NCBI GenBank assembly: GCA_947475245.1
Contig: CANJLW010000008.1
Location: 62,001 to 126,000, forward strand
DNA length: 64,000 bases
Direction of reading: 5' to 3'
Source of the DNA: Acetobacteraceae bacterium
GTDB taxonomy: Bacteria; Pseudomonadota; Alphaproteobacteria; Acetobacterales; Acetobacteraceae
How positions within the stretch are numbered: position 1 is the stretch's first letter; every line of letters starts with the position of its first letter. Below are positions 27,804 through 37,097 of this stretch, piece after piece. Below the pieces are notes generated by a model. That model saw only the letters and a list, made by a program, of their open reading frames with translations, was not told the origin of the DNA and ran no database searches. The position numbers and the translations under genes are program-made.

Positions 27804-29366
27804 CTAGGGCCCGAAACGCGCCTGATTCAGCAGCCATTTCTCCACCTCATGCCGCTGAATTTTCCCGGTGGTGGAACGCGGCAAATCCTCCGCGCGAATG
27901 AAGTGAACGCCCTTCGGCCGCTTATAGCCGGCAAGCTCGCTCCGACAGCGCGCCAACAGGTCCTCCTCCGATACGCCGTCGTCGCGCCGAGCGACGAAGG
28001 CCACCGGAACCTCGCCCCAGCGCGCGTCGACACGGCGTACCACCACGGCATCCGCCACCCGCGGATCGGCCAGCAACACCCGCTCGATCTCCGCCGGATA
28101 GATGTTTTCTCCGCCCGATTTGATCATGTATTTGACCCGATCGACGAAATCGACCGTGCCGTCGGGATTGCGCCGACACACATCGCCCAGATGAAACCAC
28201 CCGCCGCGAAAATCCTTCGCGTTCGTCTCCGCCGCATTCCAATAGCCGCTGAACAGCGTCGGCCCCCGCACCGCGACCTCCCCGGGTTCGCCGTCCGCGA
28301 CATCGTTGTCCTGGGCATCCACCAACCGAAAACTGCAACTGGCGCTGGGGATCTTCGACAGCGACGTCGGCACCGTGCCCGGCTGAATGCGCCCGGCGGA
28401 AAACGGCGGCAACCCGGTTTCGGTGGAGCCGAACGTATTGGCATACGGCGTGCGCAGCAGCGCGGTGATTTCCGCCAGTTGATGCGGCGGCACCAGATCG
28501 GCCATCGCGCCGGCCAGCTTGATCGGCGCCGGCACGATCCGCCGGCGGCGCAGCGCGTCGATCATGTCGCCGATCATGCCGGGCATCAGCAGCAGCCACC
28601 ATTGCGGCGTGGTCTCGATCGCGTCGATGATCCGATCCGCGTCGTAGCGCGGCACCACGACGATCTTGCCCCCCAGACACATCGCCGACAGCGACTGTTC
28701 GGCGGAGGCCATGTGATACATCGGCGCCCAGGCGACGAAATTATCCCCCGCCGTCAGATCGAACTCGACGCAGGATGAAAACATCCGCGCCACCTGCGCC
28801 CGATGACTGATCACCGCGCCCTTCGGCAGCCCGGTCGTGCCGCTGGTATAAAGGATCATCAGCCCGTCTTCCCCGGCGACCTCGGCAACCGGTTCGGCAG
28901 CGGACGCCCGCGCCAGACGCGCCTCGTAATCCTCGCCGAGGGCAACGATCTCCCCGGTCGGAATGCGCAGGCGCGGCACGGTATCGACATAATCCGGCGC
29001 GACCAGCAGCGCTTTGGGTGAGACCAGCCCGATGCAGTGGCGCAGTTCGGCGTCCGACAGACGCCAGTTCAGCGCCGCGACGATCGCGCCGATCTTGCCC
29101 GCCGCGAACAGCAACTCCAGATATTCCAGCCGGTTTTCCGACAGGATCGCCACCCGGTCGCCATGCCGGATATCCAGCCCGCGCAGCACATGCGCCAACC
29201 GGTTCACCCGCGCATTGAACGCCGCGAAGCTCAGCCGTCGCGCCCCGTCCTCCACCGCCGGATGATCCGGGCGCACCCGCACCTGATGCATCAGCAGCCG
29301 CCCAACCGTCATCCCCGCCGCCTGGCCTGCGAGGATGTCGTTCAGCCCGTCGCGCCCGTGCGCCAT
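27804..29366 (-). CDS. AMP-dependent acyl-CoA synthetase/ligase
   Basis: 520-residue adenylate-forming enzyme. AMP-binding motif ILYTSGTTGLPKGA (about residue 175), the A8 region HLGDVCRRNPDGTVDFVDR and GGENIYPAEIE, and the C-terminal lysine motif PRSTTGKIQRHE are all present. It activates a carboxylic acid to the acyl-CoA; substrate unknown. The start lies one base after the upstream amidohydrolase stop, so the two form an operon, possibly hydrolysing an N-acyl or amide compound and then activating the released acid. Confidence 0.9.
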   Translation of the reverse strand: MAHGRDGLNDILAGQAAGMTVGRLLMHQVRVRPDHPAVEDGARRLSFAAFNARVNRLAHVLRGLDIRHGDRVAILSENRLEYLELLFAAGKIGAIVAALNWRLSDAELRHCIGLVSPKALLVAPDYVDTVPRLRIPTGEIVALGEDYEARLARASAAEPVAEVAGEDGLMILYTSGTTGLPKGAVISHRAQVARMFSSCVEFDLTAGDNFVAWAPMYHMASAEQSLSAMCLGGKIVVVPRYDADRIIDAIETTPQWWLLLMPGMIGDMIDALRRRRIVPAPIKLAGAMADLVPPHQLAEITALLRTPYANTFGSTETGLPPFSAGRIQPGTVPTSLSKIPSASCSFRLVDAQDNDVADGEPGEVAVRGPTLFSGYWNAAETNAKDFRGGWFHLGDVCRRNPDGTVDFVDRVKYMIKSGGENIYPAEIERVLLADPRVADAVVVRRVDARWGEVPVAFVARRDDGVSEEDLLARCRSELAGYKRPKGVHFIRAEDLPRSTTGKIQRHEVEKWLLNQARFGP

Positions 29367-29367
29367 C

Positions 29368-31104
29368 TCAGCCGACGCTTTCCGCCCGCGCGCCGGCGTG
29401 CCCGTGGCGCAACAACCGCCCGGAATAGGTATGCGTTTCCGTGTCGTCCTCGATCGTCACCTGACCGTTGACCAACACATAGCGATACCCCTTGGCCCGC
29501 TGAATCCGCCGCCACTCTCCCCCCGGCAAATCATGCGTCACCACGCTCGGCTCCACCGCCAGGGCGGCGTAGTCGTAAATCACGATGTCGGCGGGCGCGC
29601 CGATCTTCAACACGCCGCGGTTCTCGAATCCCGCCAACATCGCCGGCAGCGCCGACAACCGCCAATGCGCCTCCTCCAGGCTCAGCAGCCCGTGCTCGCG
29701 CACCAGCTTCACCAATGTCTCGGTCGGGTAACGTCCCGCCGTCAGGAACTTGGTGTGCGCCCCGCCGTCGGACACGCCCAGCAACACGTAGGGATCGTCG
29801 ATGATGTCCTTCAGATGCTCCAACTTCACGTTCGGCGGCGCGGCATAGAATTCCGTGTGCAGCCCGTCGGCGACGGCGATGTCCAGCATCGCGTCCACCG
29901 GATGCACCCCGAGAGTCTCGGCGATCTGCCCGATCGTGTGATCGCGCCAGCGCTCCGTCGCGTCGGAACACGGGCCGACCACCACTATGGCCGAAATCGG
30001 CCCGGTCACCGTCATCGGCGCCTGGGAGCGTAAGGCCGGGCGCAGCTCCGGATCGGACAGCTTCGCCAGCCGTTCGGCGGTGGTGCCCAGGGTTGCCTCG
30101 CGCCAGGCGGGACGGTCGTCCCAGAGGTTCCAATCCTCAAACGTGAAGGCGAAACCGGCATCGGTGGTCATGCCCTGCCCGTAGACGCGAATCCCCGCCT
30201 CGCGGCAGCGCGCCAGCCATTTCAGACCCTCGCGATGAACTTCCGGCTTATGGTCGTAGGCCTGCACGACGTTCCACAGCAGCGGTCGGCCGGAGATTTT
30301 CGCCAATGTCTCCATATGCGTGCGGTCGTGCTGATAGCTGCCGGTGGAAATCGTCATCTGCATGAAGCCCTGATTGCGCCGACCGAGAACACCGGCCAGG
30401 GCCTCGCAGGTTTCGTCGTGCATGACGTCGGTGACCATCGCGGTCCCGTCATGATCGAGTTGCACGGCCGACGGCCCATCCGGATGCAGCCGTTGCGCCG
30501 ACCAGCCGCAGCCGCCGGCATCCATCGCCTGCTCGAACAGGGCGCAGATCGCCTCGTGTTCGGCCTCCGTCGGCTTGCGCCCGGCCTTGGCATCGTCGAA
30601 GCCCAAAACCTCGATCAACAGCGGCGCGATCGGCACATAGGGCAGGATGTTGATCGCCTTGGGCGCGCGATCGACGCTGTTGAGGTATTCCGGGAAGCTC
30701 ACCCAATCCCATGGCATGCCTTCCTGCATACATTTCAGCGGAATGGCCTCGACGCGGGTCATGCTGCGCATCGCGCGCTCCCGCATTTCGGGCGCGACGG
30801 GGGCGAAGCCGAAGCCGCAATTGCCGATGACGACGGATGTCACGCCGTGCCAGCCCGACAGCGTGCAGTAGGGGTCCCAGAACAATTGCGCGTCGTAATG
30901 CGTGTGCAGATCGATGAAGCCAGGCGCGACATGCAGCCCCTCCGCATCGATCGCGCGGGTCGCCGCGGCGGCGGGAATATGCCCGATCGCGGCGATGAGC
31001 CCGTCCTTGATCGCGATGTCCGCGCGATAGCGCGGCACCCGGGCGCCGTCGAAGATCAGGCCGTTTCTGATGACGATATCGTACTCTGCCTGGGTGCTCG
31101 CCAT
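29368..31104 (-). CDS. Amidohydrolase, N-acyl-D-amino-acid deacylase family
   Basis: 578 residues. Typical D-aminoacylase-type amidohydrolase: YDIVIRNGLIFDGARVPRY at the start, metal-binding HTH in FIDLHTHYDAQLFWDP (about residue 66), and late SDGGAHTKF and RGVLKIGAPADIVIYD. It would hydrolyse an N-acyl or cyclic amide bond in the cytoplasm. The chosen ATG has GGAG nine bases upstream; an ATG three codons earlier sits against that GGAG and is less likely. Coupled to the acyl-CoA ligase. Confidence 0.88.
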   Translation of the reverse strand: MASTQAEYDIVIRNGLIFDGARVPRYRADIAIKDGLIAAIGHIPAAAATRAIDAEGLHVAPGFIDLHTHYDAQLFWDPYCTLSGWHGVTSVVIGNCGFGFAPVAPEMRERAMRSMTRVEAIPLKCMQEGMPWDWVSFPEYLNSVDRAPKAINILPYVPIAPLLIEVLGFDDAKAGRKPTEAEHEAICALFEQAMDAGGCGWSAQRLHPDGPSAVQLDHDGTAMVTDVMHDETCEALAGVLGRRNQGFMQMTISTGSYQHDRTHMETLAKISGRPLLWNVVQAYDHKPEVHREGLKWLARCREAGIRVYGQGMTTDAGFAFTFEDWNLWDDRPAWREATLGTTAERLAKLSDPELRPALRSQAPMTVTGPISAIVVVGPCSDATERWRDHTIGQIAETLGVHPVDAMLDIAVADGLHTEFYAAPPNVKLEHLKDIIDDPYVLLGVSDGGAHTKFLTAGRYPTETLVKLVREHGLLSLEEAHWRLSALPAMLAGFENRGVLKIGAPADIVIYDYAALAVEPSVVTHDLPGGEWRRIQRAKGYRYVLVNGQVTIEDDTETHTYSGRLLRHGHAGARAESVG

Positions 31105-31280
31105 GGGGGACATCTCCGCGCTTTGTGATTGCGGGAAGTATTGGGCCACCGCGCCGAACTGTCGAGGGCATGGCGGGCCGCACAGCAGGCGCCCCATTTG
31201 TTATCATTGGTTATCTAATTGACGTCACTGCGACCGATGGCTAGGGTGGGGCGTCGCGTACGAATTTACAGGAGGGTCAC

Positions 31281-31529
31281 TCGGCCTCACTTAATATTCG
31301 GCAGCTTGATCCGGTGTTGACGGAGCAACTGCGTATCCGTGCCGAACATAACGGACACTCGATGGAGGCGGAGGCCCGCACCATCCTTCAAGAGGTGCTG
31401 ACCGGCGGTAATCTTAAAACCGGCGCTGACCTCGTTGAGGCCATTCGCGGCCGCTTCGCCCCCTTGGGCGGTGTCGACCTTGACCTGCCCCCGCGTGGGT
31501 CGGCACGGGAACCTCCGCGCTTCGAATGA
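31281..31529 (+). CDS. FitA/VapB-type ribbon-helix-helix antitoxin with no standard start codon
   Basis: The frame encodes a typical FitA-like antitoxin: the ribbon strand ASLNIRQLD, helices ending HSMEAEARTILQEVL, and a C-terminal toxin-binding tail. A good GGAGG lies five bases before the codon where the family's initial Met should be, but that codon is TCG. The first standard start (GTG at 31314) would delete the DNA-binding strand. Its stop overlaps the toxin ATG (ATGA). It may be translated from a non-standard codon, start inside and lack autoregulation, or be decaying. Confidence 0.6.
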   Translation, partial: SASLNIRQLDPVLTEQLRIRAEHNGHSMEAEARTILQEVLTGGNLKTGADLVEAIRGRFAPLGGVDLDLPPRGSAREPPRFE

Positions 31530-31951
31530 TCATCCTTGATACCAATGTGATCTCGGAACTGATGCGACCGGTGCCCGACGCATCAGTGCTGCATTGGTTG
31601 TCTGCCCAACCCGCGGGCGTGATCCATGTCACCACGATCTCTTACGCCGAAATCCTGTTTGGGCTGCATGTGATGCCGGATGGCCGTCGTCGGCAACTTC
31701 TGACCGACCAGGCAAACAGCATGTTTCTCGAGGATTTCGCCGGTCGCATTCTGCATTTCGATATGGCGGCGGCCCCCGCGTATGCAACGATCGTCGGCAC
31801 GCGACGGTTAGCCGGGCAACCGCTGCATCCGATAGACGGCATGATCGCGGCAATCGCACACGCCCATGGCGCGGCGGTTGCTACACGGGACAGTGACCTG
31901 TCCGACTGTGGCGTTCCCGTCGTCAATCCTTGGACTGCCGCGTCAATCTGA
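31526..31951 (+). CDS. vapC: PIN-domain toxin (FitB/VapC type)
   Basis: 141-residue PIN-fold ribonuclease. The acidic residues that bind Mg are present: Asp5 in ILDTNVISEL, Glu in SYAEILFG, Asp in PIDGMIAAIAHAHG and Asp in TRDSDL. It cleaves RNA (tRNA or rRNA in studied relatives) when free of its antitoxin. The start overlaps the antitoxin stop. Intact and full length although the antitoxin's start codon is abnormal. Confidence 0.9.
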   Translation: MIILDTNVISELMRPVPDASVLHWLSAQPAGVIHVTTISYAEILFGLHVMPDGRRRQLLTDQANSMFLEDFAGRILHFDMAAAPAYATIVGTRRLAGQPLHPIDGMIAAIAHAHGAAVATRDSDLSDCGVPVVNPWTAASI

Positions 31952-32117
31952 ACAGACCATTTGCGCTCCTTGCTTCGTCGCTGCCCGCTCTCAATCTCGG
32001 TGAGGTCGGCCACAAGCGTCGTTCGATCGTCCCTTCCCGATTAACGGCAACAAGTGACCTTGCCGAACCGCCGGGGCCGGTTACGATCCCGCCGACAAAA
32101 CTAAAGGGAAACAGATC

Positions 32118-33059
32118 ATGTGGGAACCGAACCGGCGCTACCCCGACCCGTCCGTTCAGGTGCTGGATGCCAGCTTCAACCAGTATCGCCTGCCGCTCGC
32201 CTCCGTCGAGCAACTCTATGACGGCTGCCGCTGGTCAGAAGGCCCGGTCTGGTTCGGCGACGGGCGCTATCTGTTGTGGAGCGACATTCCCAACGACCGC
32301 ATCCTGAAATGGGAAGAAGAAACCGGCGCCGTCAGCGTCTTCCGCAAGACCTCGTGGAATGCCAACGGCAATACCCGCGACCGCCAGGGCCGGCTGATCA
32401 CCTGCGAACATCGCGGCAGGCGCGTCACCCGCACCGAGTATGACGGCACCATCACCGTGCTGCAGGACGGCTTCGAGGGTAAGCGCCTGAACTCCCCCAA
32501 CGACGTCGTCGTGAAATCCGACGGCTCCATCTGGTTCACCGACCCCGCCTTCGGTATCAGCGGCTATTACGAGGGCGAAAAAGCGGACTCCGAACTGCGT
32601 CCGGCCGTCTGGCGGCTTGACCCGCAAACGGGGCAGGCGCGCATGATGGCCGACGACATCGACGGGCCGAACGGGCTCGCCTTCTCCCCGGACGAGTCCA
32701 AACTCTACGTCGTCGCCTCCCGCGCCACCCCGACGCGCAAGCTGGTCGTGCTTGATGTGCTCGACGATGGCCAACGGCTCGCCAATAATCGCGTGTTCAT
32801 CGACGCGGGCCCGGGCACCCCGGACGGCTTCCGGGTCGATATCGACGGCAATCTGTGGTGCGGCTGGGGCATGGGCGATCCGTCGCTGGACGGTGTGCGC
32901 GTGTTCAACCCGGCCGGGGAGCCGATCGGCCATATCGAACTGCCCGAGCGCTGCGCCAATCTGTGCTTCGGCGGCAAGTTCCGCAACCGACTGTTTATGG
33001 CGGCGAGCCACGGACTGTATTCGCTGTACGTGAACACCCAGGGCGCCATCGGCGGCTGA
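32118..33059 (+). CDS. SMP-30/gluconolactonase family lactonase
   Basis: 313-residue six-bladed propeller. Metal-site motifs: RWSEGPVWF (Glu), NSPNDVVVKSDGSIWFTDP (Asn) and NGLAFSPDESKLYV, with a later DGFRVDIDGNLWCG supplying the Asp. Members hydrolyse sugar or aromatic lactones. No signal peptide. The next gene, a purine-type permease, starts 23 bases on. Confidence 0.9.
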   Translation: MWEPNRRYPDPSVQVLDASFNQYRLPLASVEQLYDGCRWSEGPVWFGDGRYLLWSDIPNDRILKWEEETGAVSVFRKTSWNANGNTRDRQGRLITCEHRGRRVTRTEYDGTITVLQDGFEGKRLNSPNDVVVKSDGSIWFTDPAFGISGYYEGEKADSELRPAVWRLDPQTGQARMMADDIDGPNGLAFSPDESKLYVVASRATPTRKLVVLDVLDDGQRLANNRVFIDAGPGTPDGFRVDIDGNLWCGWGMGDPSLDGVRVFNPAGEPIGHIELPERCANLCFGGKFRNRLFMAASHGLYSLYVNTQGAIGG

Positions 33060-33082
33060 ACGAAGACGAAGGACAGGCCGCC

Positions 33083-34360
33083 ATGTTCGATCCCGCCGCC
33101 CACGGCAGTTCGGTGCGCACCGAAATCCTCGCCGGCGTCACCACGTTTTTGACCATGGCGTATATCGTCGTGGTCAATCCGGGCATCCTGGCCGCCGGCG
33201 GCATCGATCACGGGGCGGCCTTCGTCGCCACCTGCCTGGCGGCGGCGATCGGATCGGCGGCGATGGGTCTGTTCGCCAATCTGCCGCTCGCGCTCGCGCC
33301 GGGCATGGGGCTCAACGCCTATTTCACCTTCGTCGTGGTCAAGGGCATGGGCGTGCCCTGGCAGGTCGCCCTGGGCGCGGTGTTCCTGTCGGGCTGCCTG
33401 TTCCTGATCGTCAGCCTGCTGCGCCTGCGGGAGTGGCTGATCGTCGCCATCCCGATTTCGCTGAAACTCGGGATCGGCGCCGGGATCGGCCTGTTTCTCG
33501 GCCTGATCGGGTTGAAGGAAATGGGCCTGGTCGTCGCCCATCCCGCCACGCTGGTCACTTTGGGCGACCTGTCCGCGCCGGCCACGCTGCTGTCCTGCCT
33601 GGGCTTCGTCGTCATGGCCGGGCTGACCGCGCGCAACGTGACCGGCGCCATCCTGATCGGCATCGTCGGCATCGCGCTGCTGGGCATTCCCTTCGGCCTG
33701 ACGCATCTGAACGGCATTGTCGCCGCCCCGCCCTCCCTCGCGCCGACCTTCCTGCAACTGGATATCGCGGGCGCGCTGCGCCTGGGCGTGCCGGTGGTGG
33801 TGCTGACCTTCTTCCTGGTCGATGTGCTGGACAACGCGGGCACGTTGATCGCCACGACCCAGCGGGCCGGTCTGGTCCGCCCCGACGGCTCCGTGCCGAA
33901 CCTGAAACAGGCGCTGCTGGCGGATTCCGGCGGCGCGATCCTGGGCGCCGTCCTCGGCACCAGCACGACCACGAGCTATATCGAAAGCGCCGCGGGCATT
34001 CAGGCCGGCGGCCGCACCGGCCTGACTGCGCTGGTCGTCGCCGCGCTGTTTCTGCTGTGCCTTTTCTTCGCCCCGCTGGCCACCGCCATCCCCGCCTTCG
34101 CCACGGCCCCCGCCCTGGTCATCGTGGCCTGCCTGATGACGGCATCGCTGCGCGCGGTGGACTGGGACGACGCCACGGAATTCGCCCCCGCCGTGGTGAT
34201 CGCCCTGGCGATGCCGTTCAGCTTTTCGATCGCCACCGGCATCGGCCTGGGCTTCCTGGCTTATGCCGCCGTAAAACTCGTCGCCGGTCGTTGGCAGGAG
34301 GTACCCGGCGCGGTCTGGCTGATCGCCGCGCTGTCGGCGCTGAAGTTCGCGCTGGCCTAG
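33083..34360 (+). CDS. NCS2 family permease (AzgA-type adenine/guanine/hypoxanthine)
   Basis: 425-residue polytopic transporter. The N-terminal EILAGVTTFLTMAYIVVVNP, LPLALAPGMGLNAYFTF and GTSTTTSYIESAAGIQAGGRTGLTAL are hallmarks of the AzgA-like NCS2 branch, which imports purine bases with protons. An upstream extension overlaps the lactonase gene and lacks membrane character, so the internal ATG with a GAAGGA site is used. Substrate identity is inferred from the family. Confidence 0.9.
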   Translation: MFDPAAHGSSVRTEILAGVTTFLTMAYIVVVNPGILAAGGIDHGAAFVATCLAAAIGSAAMGLFANLPLALAPGMGLNAYFTFVVVKGMGVPWQVALGAVFLSGCLFLIVSLLRLREWLIVAIPISLKLGIGAGIGLFLGLIGLKEMGLVVAHPATLVTLGDLSAPATLLSCLGFVVMAGLTARNVTGAILIGIVGIALLGIPFGLTHLNGIVAAPPSLAPTFLQLDIAGALRLGVPVVVLTFFLVDVLDNAGTLIATTQRAGLVRPDGSVPNLKQALLADSGGAILGAVLGTSTTTSYIESAAGIQAGGRTGLTALVVAALFLLCLFFAPLATAIPAFATAPALVIVACLMTASLRAVDWDDATEFAPAVVIALAMPFSFSIATGIGLGFLAYAAVKLVAGRWQEVPGAVWLIAALSALKFALA

Positions 34361-34433
34361 CCCCTCCGCAAGGCCGAGCGTACGACCGCTCCCGCGCCCC
34401 GGTTGATCCAGCCAGGGAAACGCCGAAAGCCCA

Positions 34434-35078
34434 TCACCCCCGATCCGGCCAGGGATAAATCCGCGCTCCGACGAACACCGACGCCTCCGTAATCGCCCCG
34501 CCGAACCGACGCGACAATGCCCCGGTCAGATCGGCCGCGACCGGCGGGCGATCCGCCCACTCCGCCACCACCATGCAGCGCGGCCGAAACGTCGGATTGC
34601 GCGGATGATCCACCCCGCGCACCGCATAGCGCAGCCTGATCGCGCCCAACCCCGCCGCCTCCGCCCGCAAAAACGCCGCCAGCGCATCGTCGAGGTCGGG
34701 CGGCACGGCGAAGCGCACCACCGAGAGGTAATCGCCGTTCAACCAAGCCCCCGGCGTATCCGGCGCGATCAGCCGCTGCTCGTAGACCGTGTGCGCCTTG
34801 TTGCGCCGCTTTTCCATCAACGCCGCCATATAGGGATCGCGCCCGCGCATCCCCAGATAGCGCTGCGTGCCGAACACTTCCGATCCCGGGATTTCGTAAA
34901 TGTCGAACAGGTTCATCTCACCCGCCGACGTGCCCTCGATCGCCCGATAGCAGGCGCAGGTCAGAAAACCGCACTGGTAGACATCCGGCGCGTGCCGCCC
35001 GGCGTACCAGGCGTTGAAGGCCTCGACATCGTCCTCGGCCAGATCCAGTTCGGCGGTATACAGCAACGGCGTGGACAT
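34434..35078 (-). CDS. Hypothetical protein with dimeric alpha-beta barrel-like halves
   Basis: 214 residues. Two repeats of a short strand-helix pattern (LLYTAELDLAEDDVEAFNAWYAGRH near the start, LSVVRFAVPPDLDDALAAFL in the second half) suggest a tandem ferredoxin-like or dimeric alpha-beta barrel fold, common in small hypothetical proteins near catabolic genes. No catalytic motif recognised. A GGGAGGGG ribosome-binding site supports the start. Confidence 0.65.
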   Translation of the reverse strand: MSTPLLYTAELDLAEDDVEAFNAWYAGRHAPDVYQCGFLTCACYRAIEGTSAGEMNLFDIYEIPGSEVFGTQRYLGMRGRDPYMAALMEKRRNKAHTVYEQRLIAPDTPGAWLNGDYLSVVRFAVPPDLDDALAAFLRAEAAGLGAIRLRYAVRGVDHPRNPTFRPRCMVVAEWADRPPVAADLTGALSRRFGGAITEASVFVGARIYPWPDRG

Positions 35079-35179
35079 GACGGACCCCTCCCTTTCCGCG
35101 CGACCGTCTCGACAATCGCGTCATCAAGATGGCAGAGTCATAACGAACGACCAACCGCGCCCCACCACCGGAGGCCACG

Positions 35180-35419
35180 ATGCCCACTTACGATTACGAA
35201 TGCGAGAATTGCGGCCCATTCCGGGAGCAACGGCCGATGGCGGAGTACGATCTGCCGCAGCCATGCCCCGACTGCGCCGAACCCGCCCCGCGACTCCTCA
35301 CCCTCGCCATGTTCGGCGGCGGCGCGACGGAAGATGCCGGCCCGTCCCCCGCCCGCGCCCATGCCGGCGGCTGCGCCTGCTGCGCCGGACCGCGCAGCTT
35401 CTCGGCCGAAGCGGTCTGA
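35180..35419 (+). CDS. FmdB-type zinc-ribbon regulatory protein
   Basis: 79 residues. It begins PTYDYECENCG, then has CPDC, two CxxC knuckles that define the FmdB zinc ribbon, and ends with a low-complexity tail containing further cysteines (GGCACCAG). FmdB proteins were named as regulators of formamidase; their function is poorly known. Five bases separate it from the gamma-glutamyltransferase start. Confidence 0.88.
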   Translation: MPTYDYECENCGPFREQRPMAEYDLPQPCPDCAEPAPRLLTLAMFGGGATEDAGPSPARAHAGGCACCAGPRSFSAEAV

Positions 35420-35423
35420 CGAC

Positions 35424-37097
35424 GTGACCCAACCCACGACCTTCACGTGCGAGAAGCACCCCGCCACCGGCAAGCGCGGCATGGTGGCCACCAACCACCC
35501 GCTCGCGTCCGCCGCCGGGGCGGAAATGCTGGCCGCCGGCGGCAACGCCGTCGATGCCGCCATCGCCGCCTTCTTTACGCTGACGGTCGTGGAACCGATG
35601 ATGGTCGGCGTTCTCGGCGGCGGCATGGCGCATATCCGCCTCGCCGACGGTCGCCATATCGTGATCGACGGCCAGAGCATGGCCCCGCGCGCCACCGGCC
35701 CCACCACCTATACCCCCGACCCAACCGCGCCCCCCGGCACGATGGATACGATCGGGCGCAAGAACGCCGTCGGCCCGACCTCCGTCGCCACCCCCGGCAA
35801 TCTGATGGGCTGGACAGAGGCATTGGCCCGCTTCGGCACCTTCCCGCTCGCCGATGTCATGGAACCCGCCATCCGCCATGCCTCCCGCGGGTTTCGCGTG
35901 ACCCCGTACCTGTCGGAATGCGTCACCGATTGCGCCGCCGACATGGCGATGGACCCGGAAATCTCGAAGCTCTATCTGCCCGGCGGCACCCCGATCGCCC
36001 CCGGCACGCGGCTGGTCACCGGGGATTACGCGGAAACCCTGCGTTCCATCGTGCGCGAAGGCCCGGGCATTCTCTATCAGGGCAGCCTCGGGCGGCACTA
36101 CGCCGATCACATGGCGGCTTCCGGCGGGCATATCCGCATGGAAGACCTGACCGGCTATGCCACCATCACCCGCGAAGCCCTGCGCGGCACCTATCGCGGG
36201 CACGAGATCGTCGGCCCGCCGCCGCCATCCTCCGGCCCGCTGCACATCATCCAGATGCTGAACATCCTGGAAGGCTACGACATCGGCGCGCTGGGCTTCG
36301 GCACGCCGGAAACCGTGCATCTGCTGGCGGAAGTGCTGAAGATCGCCTTCGCCGATCGCGCCGCCGCCACCGCCGATCCGGCCTTCGTCAAGGTACCCGT
36401 CGAAAAGCTGCTGTCCAAGGACTACGCCGCCGATCGGCGCGCGCGCATGACGGACCAGGCCCAGGCCTGGACGGCGGAGGTAGAGCCCGGCGAATTGTCG
36501 TCCCACACCACCCATCTGACCATCGCCGACGGCATGGACAACGTCGTCGCCAGCACGCAGACCATCAACTCCCTGTTCGGCGCGCGCTATATCGTGCCCG
36601 GCACCGGCATGATCCCGAACAACTACATGTTCGTGTTCGACCCGCGCCCAGGACGCGCAAGCTCCGTCCAGCCCGGCAAGCGCGTGACGTCTTCCATGTC
36701 GCCGGTCATCGTCCTGCGCGACGGCAAGCCGAAATACGCGCTGGGCCTGCCCGGCGGGCTGCGCATCTTCCCATCCGTCATGCAGGCGCTGTCCAACCTG
36801 ATCGACCACGGCATGACCGTGCAGCAGGCCGTTGAAGCCCCGCGCGTCTGGACCCAGGGCCACGCCCTGGAAATGGAGCTGGGCTTTGGCGAGGCCATGT
36901 TCGCCGCCCTGCGCGCGCGGGGCCACGACGTCGCCACCGTGGGCAATGTCGCCGGCGGGATGAGCGCGATTGACTTCCACGCCGACGGCACGCTGGAAGG
37001 TGCCGCCTGCTGGCGCGCCGACGGCACGCCCATCGCCATCGGCGGCGGTCTCGCCCGCGCCGGCGTGCGCTTCAGGCCGGAGGCCACGCGCACATAA
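35424..37097 (+). CDS. ggt: Gamma-glutamyltransferase
   Basis: 557-residue Ntn-hydrolase that cleaves gamma-glutamyl bonds (glutathione and related amides) after autoproteolysis. The self-cleavage/nucleophile site is Thr362 in SSHTTHLTIADG, splitting it into large and small subunits; GGNAVDAAIAA and MVGVLGGGMAHIR are family landmarks. No signal peptide is visible, so it may act in the cytoplasm. The GTG start is used because upstream in-frame sequence runs antisense through the preceding genes. The TAA stop overlaps the unusual ATA start of the next gene. Confidence 0.9.
   Translation: MTQPTTFTCEKHPATGKRGMVATNHPLASAAGAEMLAAGGNAVDAAIAAFFTLTVVEPMMVGVLGGGMAHIRLADGRHIVIDGQSMAPRATGPTTYTPDPTAPPGTMDTIGRKNAVGPTSVATPGNLMGWTEALARFGTFPLADVMEPAIRHASRGFRVTPYLSECVTDCAADMAMDPEISKLYLPGGTPIAPGTRLVTGDYAETLRSIVREGPGILYQGSLGRHYADHMAASGGHIRMEDLTGYATITREALRGTYRGHEIVGPPPPSSGPLHIIQMLNILEGYDIGALGFGTPETVHLLAEVLKIAFADRAAATADPAFVKVPVEKLLSKDYAADRRARMTDQAQAWTAEVEPGELSSHTTHLTIADGMDNVVASTQTINSLFGARYIVPGTGMIPNNYMFVFDPRPGRASSVQPGKRVTSSMSPVIVLRDGKPKYALGLPGGLRIFPSVMQALSNLIDHGMTVQQAVEAPRVWTQGHALEMELGFGEAMFAALRARGHDVATVGNVAGGMSAIDFHADGTLEGAACWRADGTPIAIGGGLARAGVRFRPEATRT

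Noticed and set aside
34605-35423. Long N-terminal extension of gamma-glutamyltransferase
   Set aside because: It would overlap the minus-strand hypothetical gene and the FmdB gene, and its sequence has no similarity to the family; the GTG just before the conserved N-terminus is preferred.
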